In this document: in pieces, positions 1 to 4,369 of the stretch
Position numbering within the stretch: the first letter of the stretch is position 1
How the letters are laid out: each line of letters starts with the position of its first letter
From: Pseudomonadota bacterium
Lineage (GTDB): Bacteria > Pseudomonadota > Alphaproteobacteria > Azospirillales > Azospirillaceae
Direction of reading: 5' to 3'
Length of the DNA stretch: 6,397 nucleotides
Assembly: GCA_023413605.1 (NCBI GenBank)
Contig: JAEZPL010000449.1
Location: 1-6,397 of the forward strand
Translations under genes and position numbers: made by a program
The notes under the pieces: generated by a model
The model's input: the letters and a program-made list of their open reading frames with translations, nothing else
The model's database searches: none
Told to the model about the DNA's origin: nothing

Positions 1-670
1 CGCCCTCATCCCCGCCGCCATCGTCGGTACCGCCGGCTTCGACGCCCTGCCGGACGGCGCCACCGTGGTGGTGGACATCGTGGAAGGACGCAAGGGCAAC
101 CAGGTCAGCGTCCTGCATTCCGTCGACACCTCCACCGCTTCCACCGCCCGCCCGTCGCGGCCGCAGGGCGACCGTCCGCAGGGGCCGCGTCCGTCCTATG
201 GCGACCGCGAGCGTTCCTTCGGCGACCGTGGGGACCGCGGTGGACGCGGCTTCGGCGATCGCGACCGGGGCGGTGACCGTGGGTTTGGCGACCGGGGGTT
301 TGGTGATCGGGGCGGCGATCGCGGCTTCGGTGACCGGGGCGGCAACCGGGGTGGCGACCGTGGCTATGGAGATCGTAGCTATGGAGATCGGGGTGGTGAT
401 CGCGGCTTCGGCGGTGATCGCGGCTTCGGTGGCCCGCGCCGTCCGGCCGCGGGCGGTCCGACCTCGCAGGTCGACGGCACCGTGAAGTGGTTCAACTCCA
501 CCAAGGGCTTCGGCTTCATCGCCCAGGACGGCGGCGGCCAGGACGTGTTCGTCCATGCCAAGGCGGTCGAGCGGTCCGGACTCAGCGGCCTGAACGACGG
601 CCAGCGCGTGCGCATCACCGTCCGCCAGGGCGAGAAGGGCCCGGAGGCCGTGTCGGTCGAGGAGGCGTAA
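1..670 (+). CDS. Two-domain cold-shock protein with RG-rich linker (5' partial)
   Basis: This is the 3' part of a nucleic-acid-binding cold-shock protein. The frame is open from base 2, giving 222 residues in the window, and ends at TAA 668-670; the true start lies upstream. Residues 1 to about 38 look like the C-terminal half of a first cold-shock domain (VVVDIVEGRKGNQVSVL, the last strands of the barrel). Residues 66-144 are a low-complexity linker made only of Gly, Arg, Asp, Phe, Tyr, Ser, Asn and Glu, with repeated GDRGFGDRGG. Residues 157-222 are a complete second domain with VKWFN, the RNP1 motif KGFGFI (168-173) and the RNP2 motif DVFVH (181-185). Such proteins act in the cytoplasm as RNA chaperones or single-strand binders. 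Two-domain forms are common in alphaproteobacteria, but so long an RG linker between the domains is unusual. A GTG at 65 is internal to the first domain and is not the start. Family assignment is firm; the physiological trigger is unknown. Confidence 0.93.
   Translation, partial: ALIPAAIVGTAGFDALPDGATVVVDIVEGRKGNQVSVLHSVDTSTASTARPSRPQGDRPQGPRPSYGDRERSFGDRGDRGGRGFGDRDRGGDRGFGDRGFGDRGGDRGFGDRGGNRGGDRGYGDRSYGDRGGDRGFGGDRGFGGPRRPAAGGPTSQVDGTVKWFNSTKGFGFIAQDGGGQDVFVHAKAVERSGLSGLNDGQRVRITVRQGEKGPEAVSVEEA
197..433 (+). repeat. Degenerate GDRG(F/Y)-coding repeat, disordered RG linker
   Basis: These bases encode 79 residues of imperfect GDRGG / GDRGFG repeats: about 18 Arg, 15 Asp, 1 Glu and 10 aromatic residues. 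The charge is therefore nearly balanced, with regularly spaced aromatics. The same amino acids are written with different codons (ggcgaccg, ggtgatcg, ggagatcg), so the repeat is kept at the protein level more than at the DNA level. By analogy with RGG-type disordered regions it may bind RNA weakly or promote condensate formation; that is inference. Confidence 0.85.
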
Positions 671-684
671 GTTCGGCCGTCGGG

Positions 685-719
685 CCCCACCCTCCCCCGC
701 CCAGCGGGGGAGGGTGGGG
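685..719. terminator. Perfect 16-bp GC hairpin between convergent genes
   Basis: The arm CCCCACCCTCCCCCGC (685-700) is the exact reverse complement of 704-719, with a 3-base CCA loop. It lies 14 bases after the stop of the cold-shock gene and 13 bases beyond the stop of the opposite-strand DUF2934 gene, where a two-way terminator is expected. No T-run follows on either strand, so it may instead be a copy of a dispersed palindromic intergenic element, an mRNA-stabilising 3' hairpin, or both. Confidence 0.6.
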
Positions 720-732
720 GCAAACCCCGCCC

Positions 733-1059
733 CTAAGACCTCGTTCCCGCCCAACCCGTCTCCGTAACCTCGGCCGGGTTGGTGGCGGAGGGGCGGCGGT
801 GGGGTTCGTCGCTGTGGCCGCTGGCGTGGCTGTCCACGCCGCGCAGGTGCTCGGCGGCTTCGCGCAGCGCGCGTTCGCTGGCGTTGTCGGGCACCGGGAT
901 GCCGGCGTCTGGGCCGAGAGCGGCGTCCTCTTCGGCGATTTCGCGGGTCGCCTGGTCCCAATGCTCGATGTGATGGCCTTCGGGGCGGCCCGCCCGTTCC
1001 CAGATCGCGTGGGCGCGCTCGCGGATGCGCCGGTCGTCCTTGCCTGTGACGTGTTCCAT
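733..1059 (-). CDS. DUF2934 domain-containing protein
   Basis: This is a small soluble protein of 108 residues. Residues 10-40 (RRIRERAHAIWERAGRPEG, then HHIEHW) match the short DUF2934 motif: an IRxRAxxIWExxGRPxG helix followed by xxHWxxA. The rest is hydrophilic and probably disordered, with a His/Pro-rich tail. The start is ATG 1057-1059, preceded by a strong AAGGAGG seven or so bases upstream that abuts the TGA of the CBS-domain gene. The two genes are 11 bases apart and almost certainly share a transcript and are translationally coupled. DUF2934 has no known biochemical function; it is common as a small stand-alone protein in rhizobia, Azospirillum and related bacteria. There is no signal peptide or membrane segment, so it is expected in the cytoplasm. 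Confidence 0.88.
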   Translation of the reverse strand: MEHVTGKDDRRIRERAHAIWERAGRPEGHHIEHWDQATREIAEEDAALGPDAGIPVPDNASERALREAAEHLRGVDSHASGHSDEPHRRPSATNPAEVTETGWAGTRS

Positions 1060-1070
1060 CGCTGCCTCCT

Positions 1071-1505
1071 TCAGGTCCGGTCCGGTTCGGACGGGGCCGA
1101 GATTTGCTCCAGGGCCGACTCCGCCGCGCGCTCGTCCTTGGCGTCGGTGGCCAGATCGCCGAGCGACACGATGCCCACCAGCCGGTTGCTGTGGTCCACG
1201 ACCGGAATGCGGCGGATCTGCTGGTCGCCCATCAGGCGGGACACCTCGTTGACCGGGTCGTCCTCGTAGCAATAGCGGGGCTCCGTGGTCATGACGTCGG
1301 CGATCCGGCACTGGTCCGGCGCCATGCCGGCCGACGTGGCGCGCACGGTGATGTCGCGGTCGGTGATCATGCCCACCAGCTTTTCCCCGTCGCACACCGG
1401 CAGCACGCCGACGTTCAACTGGTCCATCAGCTGGGCTGCCTTGCGGATGGTCTCGTCCGGCCCGACGACTTGGACGTCGCGGGTCATGATGTCTCGAATG
1501 GTCAT
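1071..1505 (-). CDS. CBS domain-containing protein (two CBS repeats)
   Basis: This 144-residue protein is almost entirely a Bateman module: CBS1 at about residues 5-55 (IMTRDVQVVGPDETI ... VGMITDRDI) and CBS2 at about 69-125 (VMTTEPRYCYEDDPV ... LVGIVSLGDLA). Both repeats keep the (S/T)xxD motif that contacts the ribose or phosphate of adenosyl ligands (Thr48-Asp51 and Ser114-Asp117). Binding of AMP, ATP, NAD(H) or SAM is therefore plausible; the ligand is not determined by sequence. No catalytic domain is fused, so it probably acts as a small energy or redox sensor on a partner. It is the first gene of a pair with the DUF2934 gene. The start is ATG 1503-1505, with a modest AAGG about 12 bases upstream on that strand. 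The last 20 residues are hydrophilic and outside the fold. Confidence 0.94.
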   Translation of the reverse strand: MTIRDIMTRDVQVVGPDETIRKAAQLMDQLNVGVLPVCDGEKLVGMITDRDITVRATSAGMAPDQCRIADVMTTEPRYCYEDDPVNEVSRLMGDQQIRRIPVVDHSNRLVGIVSLGDLATDAKDERAAESALEQISAPSEPDRT

Positions 1506-1534
1506 CGAATGGCGCCTTCACGTTGCGTTGGCGC

Positions 1535-1546
1535 CTGTTTAAACAG
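1535..1546. promoter_or_regulatory. 12-bp palindrome in a divergent intergenic region
   Basis: CTGTTTAAACAG is a perfect palindrome and the only AT-rich island in the 81-base gap between the divergent CBS-domain gene (start 1505) and kinase gene (start 1587). It lies about 30-40 bases upstream of each start, as expected for an operator or for the -10 region of one of the promoters (TTTAAA core). No matching -35 is evident. It is not an FNR box. A GGCGCC abuts it at 1530-1535 and recurs at 1511-1516 and 1568-1573. Confidence 0.35.
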
Positions 1547-1586
1547 CCGGACGCTGGGGGCGTGCCGGGCGCCAGCGGGGGTACTC

Positions 1587-2069
1587 TTGCCGACCGTTTA
1601 TGTGCTGATGGGGCCGCCGGGCAGCGGCAAGACGACATGGCGGGCGGCCTTCCTGGCGCAGCGTGCCGGGCAAGCGATCGCCGTCAGCCGCGACGACGTC
1701 GTGGAGGCGGTCGCGGAGGGCGAGGGCGTGTCCTACCGCGAGGCTTGGCGGTCCTTCTCCCGGCCCATCGACAAGGAGTACCGGCGCCGGCTGACCGATG
1801 CCTTCACCCACGGCCTCGACGTGGTGGTGGATGCCACGAACGTGACGCCCAAGGCGCGGCGCCGCATCCTGTCCCGCGTGCCGGAGGGGTGGGAGCGGAT
1901 CGGCGTTCTGTTCGACGCGCCGGACGAGGTTCTGGTGCGGCGCCTGATGGACCGCGCGTCGGCCGGCGGAACGGCGGTGCCGCCGTGGCTGGTCGCCAAG
2001 ATGCGCGCCGACTGGGTGCCGCCGGCCCCCGGCGAGTTCGACCGGATCGAGACCGTCTACAGCCAGTAG
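1587..2069 (+). CDS. P-loop ATP-binding protein, polynucleotide-kinase-like (AAA_33 type)
   Basis: This is a 160-residue stand-alone kinase-type P-loop domain. Residues 9-16 are a Walker A motif (GPPGSGKT). SRDD (34-37) matches the (S/N)RDD motif after strand 2 in T4 polynucleotide kinase relatives. VVVDATN (79-85), followed by a basic KARRR segment, matches the Walker B-like strand and phosphate-acceptor region of that family. An Arg-rich lid (VRRLMDR) follows, and the C-terminus PPWLVAKM ... FDRIETVY is typical of small AAA_33 proteins. The expected activity is ATP-dependent phosphoryl transfer to a nucleic acid 5' end or a small molecule; the substrate is unknown. I chose the TTG at 1587 because it places strand 1 directly at the N-terminus and follows a GGGGG tract about 6 bases upstream. 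An in-frame ATG at 1509 would add 26 residues with no family resemblance. The stop overlaps the convergent NnrU-family gene by 13 bases. Confidence 0.85.
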   Translation: MPTVYVLMGPPGSGKTTWRAAFLAQRAGQAIAVSRDDVVEAVAEGEGVSYREAWRSFSRPIDKEYRRRLTDAFTHGLDVVVDATNVTPKARRRILSRVPEGWERIGVLFDAPDEVLVRRLMDRASAGGTAVPPWLVAKMRADWVPPAPGEFDRIETVYSQ

Positions 2070-2722
2070 AGCGGGTTCACCCCGAACAGCAGCGAATGGA
2101 TGTGGAGCATCGCCGCGTAGGCGAGCAGCCCGCCCAGCAGACGGCCCCAGCCGATCTCGCCCGCGTCGAAGCGCTGGCGGCCTTGCAGAATGGCGGCGAA
2201 GGGCAGGGCGGAGGTTTCGGCGCGGAAGGCCCGGCCGGCGTCGCTGCGGCGCAGGACCCAGTCGTTCTTGACCATGGCGAACAGGGCGATGGCGGCCATG
2301 GTGACGAACAGCACCACGCGCCGGCCGTCGCCGGTCGCCTGAAGGTGCAGAAGCGCCCAAAGAAGCAGGCCCATGCTGCCCGGAAAGCGGGTGACCCGGT
2401 AGATGCCCCGCGGCGGGTTGGGCGCCTCCGCCTCCCCGAACTTGGTGGTGACGCGGGCGACGATCAGCAGGAAGGCCACGGGCATCAGTGCCGCGACCAG
2501 CGGGGCGGACCAGCCCGCCGGGGTGAACAGCGGCATACCGCCCCCGGCCTCGCGGTAGGCCCAGACGAACAGGGCGAGCGCCAGGATCGAACCCAGCGAG
2601 TGCAGGGCGATGAAGCCCGCGCGCCCCAGACGCCCGATCAGCGCCGGCCGCACCCCCGGCCAGGAGGGAACGGCGTGGCTGACGAACAGGAACAGGGCGG
2701 CGAGGGAGAGGTCTGTGGTCAT
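2057..2722 (-). CDS. NnrU family membrane protein
   Basis: This is a 221-residue integral membrane protein with about six hydrophobic segments (near residues 4-24, 37-57, 72-92, 113-128, 135-151 and 191-214). Family landmarks are LFLFVSHAVPSWPGVR (10-25), FVWAYREA (52-59), RGIYRVTRFPGSMG (105-118), LWALLHL (121-127), LPFAAILQGR (173-182) and HIHSLLFGVNP (207-217). NnrU genes were named for their link to nitric-oxide and nitrite reduction clusters in alphaproteobacteria; the molecular role is still unclear. The usual R-H-P after the central arginine is R-F-P here (Phe113), one likely deviation from the family. The start ATG 2720-2722 matches the family N-terminus. A longer open frame reaches 2836, but its extra 38 residues are encoded by the regulatory and repeat DNA. 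No Shine-Dalgarno is visible; a predicted FNR-type promoter would start transcription at or very near the ATG. Confidence 0.9.
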   Translation of the reverse strand: MTTDLSLAALFLFVSHAVPSWPGVRPALIGRLGRAGFIALHSLGSILALALFVWAYREAGGGMPLFTPAGWSAPLVAALMPVAFLLIVARVTTKFGEAEAPNPPRGIYRVTRFPGSMGLLLWALLHLQATGDGRRVVLFVTMAAIALFAMVKNDWVLRRSDAGRAFRAETSALPFAAILQGRQRFDAGEIGWGRLLGGLLAYAAMLHIHSLLFGVNPLYWL

Positions 2723-2728
2723 GGCGGC

Positions 2729-2770
2729 ATCAAACACCAAAACGGCCGCCTGATGCTTGATGGCGATCAA
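2729..2770 (-). promoter_or_regulatory. Predicted FNR/FixK-type class II promoter of the NnrU-family gene
   Basis: TTGAT-GGCG-ATCAA (2757-2770) is a perfect match to the FNR/ANR/FixK consensus TTGAT-N4-ATCAA. Its centre lies at 2763.5. In class II activation the centre sits 41.5 bases before transcription start, predicting a start at 2722, the A of the ATG. The hexamer then at -12 to -7 (2729-2734, - strand) is TTTGAT, a 4/6 match to TATAAT. The same geometry on the + strand gives GTCCAT, a poor -10, so the site most likely serves the NnrU-family gene. It implies a leaderless or nearly leaderless mRNA induced at low oxygen or by nitrogen oxides. Confidence 0.7.
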
Positions 2771-2790
2771 ATTCAGGGATGGGTAAGCGG

Positions 2791-2846
2791 GCGTCCATGT
2801 CGGGGCGTCCATGTCGGGGCGTTCATGCCGGGGCATCCATGTCCGC
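2791..2846. repeat. Four-copy 14-bp tandem repeat
   Basis: The unit GCGTCCATGTCGGG occurs at 2791-2804 and identically at 2805-2818. A copy with two changes follows at 2819-2832 (GCGTTCATGCCGGG), then a weaker one at 2833-2846 (GCATCCATGTCCGC). It lies in the divergent region between the FNR-type box and the leader of the DedA-family gene. It may be an iterated protein-binding site or a slippage-prone minisatellite. The decay toward the right end suggests recent duplication at the left end. Confidence 0.85.
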
Positions 2847-2880
2847 AGCCGCTTTTTCCGGAGAACAGAGCCCGGTTGTG

Positions 2881-3040
2881 GCCCGCTTCACAGCGGCGCG
2901 GGCGGCGGGGGCGTAGGGTTCCCTCATCGACACCGACGGACAGCCCTGGAGGCCAGACAGACACCCGGATCATCGCTTCCCAGCTTTCTCCCTCGCCCCC
3001 GAAGACTTCCGGCCGGTCCATCCCCGGCCGGTCTTTTTTT
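2881..3040 (+). ncRNA. Candidate structured leader or small RNA upstream of the DedA-family gene
   Basis: A hairpin CCGCT-TCAC-AGCGG (2883-2896) is followed by a long-range stem: CGGGGGCG and AGGG (2906-2913, 2915-2918) pair with CCCT and CGCCCCCG (2990-2993, 2994-3001). This gives 12 base pairs with one bulged T at 2914 and encloses a 71-base loop, with a small CTGG-AGG-CCAG hairpin inside. A clear intrinsic terminator follows after 7 bases. An aptamer-like stem, then terminator, then gene would suit an attenuated leader; an independent sRNA is equally possible. I do not recognise it as a known riboswitch class. No convincing promoter is visible, and GC-rich pairing arises easily by chance in such DNA, so this is tentative. 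Confidence 0.4.
3009..3040 (+). terminator. Intrinsic (Rho-independent) terminator
   Basis: Arms CCGGCCGG at 3009-3016 and 3024-3031 enclose a 7-base loop (TCCATCC) and are followed by TC and seven T residues (3034-3040). This is the only classical terminator in the window. It lies 63 bases before the start of the DedA-family gene and no coding gene on the + strand ends just before it, so it terminates either an sRNA or the leader of the DedA-family transcript. Confidence 0.85.
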
Positions 3041-3102
3041 GTGGGCGGCTTTTCGGCAGGGCCGGGGAACGGAACGGCGCCGGGGGTGGTTCTGAAAGGG
3101 CT

Positions 3103-3729
3103 ATGACCGAATGGATCACCGGCATCGTGCAGCATCTGGGCTACGTCGGCATCTTCCTGATGCTGGTGCTGGCCCGCGTCCTTCCGCCCGTTCCGGCGGA
3201 GACCGTCATCCCGCTGGCCGGGATGGGCGCGGCGGACGGCAATTTCAACCTGCTGCTGGTGGCGCTGGCCGGCGGCCTGGGTTCGGCGGTGGGGGAGATG
3301 GTCTGGTACCTGCCCGCCCATCTGCTGGGCCGCGAGCGGTTCGAGGCCTTCCTGCGCCGCTACGGCCATTGGCTGACCGTGCGGCCGGAGCAGGTGCACC
3401 AGGCGACGGAGTGGTTCGCGCGGCGGGGCGGCATCGCCGTGATGCTGTGCCAGCCGCTGCCGGGGCTGCGCACGCTGATATCCATCCCCGCCGGAGCCTG
3501 CGGGCTGCGGTTGCCGGTCTTCCTGGCCTACGCGGCCATCGGGTCGACGCTGTGGGTTCTGGTGCTGGCCAGCACCGGCTATCTGGTGCGGTCGGGGTTT
3601 CCGTTCCTGGCCGACTACATGGTGCCGGGCGCGCTGCTGCTGTTCGTGACCTTGCTGTTGCTCTACATCGTGCGGCTGGTGCGGCACCGGCGCGGCGAGC
3701 GGCTGTCGCGCGCGGCAGAGCGGGGATAG
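3103..3729 (+). CDS. DedA family membrane protein (VTT/SNARE-associated domain)
   Basis: This 208-residue polytopic inner-membrane protein is a full-length DedA member. The family has been implicated in membrane homeostasis and undecaprenyl-phosphate or lipid translocation, with some members dependent on the proton gradient. Visible landmarks are PPVPAETVIPLAG (28-40, with acidic Glu33), the glycine-rich GGLGSAVGEMVWY segment (57-69), WFARRGG (104-110), PLPGLRTLISIPAG (118-131) and GSTLWVLVLASTGY (147-160). A final hydrophobic helix (about 174-193) is followed by a basic cytoplasmic tail. The usual RFxPxxR signature reads QPLPGLR here (117-123): the second arginine is kept (Arg123) but the first is Gln. 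The start ATG 3103 has AAAGGG only 2 bases upstream and a G-rich stretch further back. The gene lies 63 bases after an intrinsic terminator, so read-through or a weak downstream promoter is needed. Confidence 0.92.
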   Translation: MTEWITGIVQHLGYVGIFLMLVLARVLPPVPAETVIPLAGMGAADGNFNLLLVALAGGLGSAVGEMVWYLPAHLLGRERFEAFLRRYGHWLTVRPEQVHQATEWFARRGGIAVMLCQPLPGLRTLISIPAGACGLRLPVFLAYAAIGSTLWVLVLASTGYLVRSGFPFLADYMVPGALLLFVTLLLLYIVRLVRHRRGERLSRAAERG

Positions 3730-3776
3730 GCCGAGGGCAAGCGCGGGTTGCGTGGCGCGGCCGAAACAACGTTTGA

Positions 3777-3802
3777 GGAACTTTCCCCCGTTACCGCGCG
3801 TT
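3777..3802 (+). promoter_or_regulatory. Predicted EcfG (general stress sigma factor) promoter
   Basis: GGAAC (3777-3781), a 17-base spacer and CGTT (3799-3802) match the GGAAC-N16/17-CGTT consensus of the alphaproteobacterial EcfG/PhyR general stress regulon. Transcription would start near 3809, giving a leader of about 48 bases before the DUF4398 lipoprotein gene. This placement supports stress induction of the two-gene envelope operon. Confidence 0.65.
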
Positions 3803-3856
3803 GCAACGGCGAACATTCCACGCGGCCGTCCTTTCGGCCTATCAGGAACCCGAACC

Positions 3857-4369
3857 ATGAACCGGAACAGCATCACGACCCAGGGATGGCGGGCCGCCGC
3901 CATTCTGTCGGCGTCGCTTGGGCTTGCCGCGTGCGCCAGCGAGGCGCCGCCGACCGCGCAGCTCGGCGCCTCCGCCCAAGCCGTCCAGAACGCCGAGCGT
4001 GCCGGCGCCCTTCAATACGCGCCTGTGGAATTCCAGACCGCCCGCGAAAAGCTGGGCGCCGCCGACAACGCCATGCGCGCCGACGACCGCACCAAGGCCC
4101 GCCGTTTGGCGGAAGAGGCGCAGGTGGACGCCGATCTCGCCGCCGTGCGCGCGCAGCGCGCGACCACGCAGCAGGCGGCCGGCGCCGTGCGCACGATGGC
4201 CGCTCCGCGCACACCTGTGCCGGGATCGGGCGTGCCGGGTGCCTATCCCTCCACCTCTCCCTCCACCTCTCCCTACACTTCTCCCTCTGCCGCCGCGCCG
4301 ATGACGCCGCCGATCTCCAGCGGCACGTCGACCTGGAGCAGCCCGCGCACGCTGGAGGGCCAGCCATGA
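3857..4369 (+). CDS. DUF4398 domain-containing lipoprotein
   Basis: This is a predicted outer-membrane lipoprotein of 170 residues. A basic N-terminus and hydrophobic stretch (residues 11-24) end in the lipobox LAAC, with Cys26 as the lipidation site. Ala at +2 does not signal inner-membrane retention. Residues 35-107 form an Ala-rich helical DUF4398 region (AVQNAERAGALQYAPVEF ... AREKLGAADNAM ... ARRLAEEAQVDADLAAVRAQ). The C-terminal 60 residues are Pro/Ser/Thr-rich and include a PSTS repeat. The start at ATG 3857 has AGGA 9 bases upstream and gives a proper signal peptide; a longer frame from 3752 would bury the signal sequence. The stop overlaps the next start (ATGA), so the OmpA-domain gene is translationally coupled. 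DUF4398 proteins are often paired with OmpA-like lipoproteins in the envelope; the function is unknown, and a periplasmic scaffold role is inference. Confidence 0.9.
   Translation: MNRNSITTQGWRAAAILSASLGLAACASEAPPTAQLGASAQAVQNAERAGALQYAPVEFQTAREKLGAADNAMRADDRTKARRLAEEAQVDADLAAVRAQRATTQQAAGAVRTMAAPRTPVPGSGVPGAYPSTSPSTSPYTSPSAAAPMTPPISSGTSTWSSPRTLEGQP
4247..4288 (+). repeat. 12-bp in-frame tandem repeat encoding PSTS
   Basis: CCCTCCACCTCT occurs twice in tandem (4247-4258, 4259-4270), followed by a diverged copy (4271-4282, CCCTACACTTCT) and a half copy. Because the unit is 12 bases, copy changes keep the frame and only alter the length of the Pro/Ser/Thr tail of the lipoprotein. Confidence 0.85.

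Noticed and set aside
2723..2836. N-terminal extension of the NnrU-family gene to 2836
   Set aside because: The extra residues are encoded by the FNR-type box and the 14-bp repeats, and the family N-terminus begins at the ATG at 2722.
2791..2846. CRISPR array
   Set aside because: Units of 14 bp without spacers are simple tandem repeats; the 13-bp array at 5756-5794 is rejected for the same reason.
2919..2989. Loop sequence GGCCAGACAGACACCC resembling the B12 box of cobalamin riboswitches
   Set aside because: The match is loose, and the other conserved cobalamin elements (the GGTnCC region in context and the CCCGCAACTG block) are absent.
3066..3095. Second EcfG promoter before the DedA-family gene (GGAAC at 3066 and 3071)
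   Set aside because: No CGTT occurs 16-17 bases downstream of either GGAAC.
1523..3106. A 527-codon open frame on the + strand
   Set aside because: It spans two real genes on opposite strands and the regulatory interval, and its product is low-complexity Arg/Gly/Gln typical of GC-rich shadow frames.
3752..3856. N-terminal extension of the DUF4398 lipoprotein to 3752
   Set aside because: It would place 35 residues before the lipoprotein signal sequence and cover the EcfG-type promoter.
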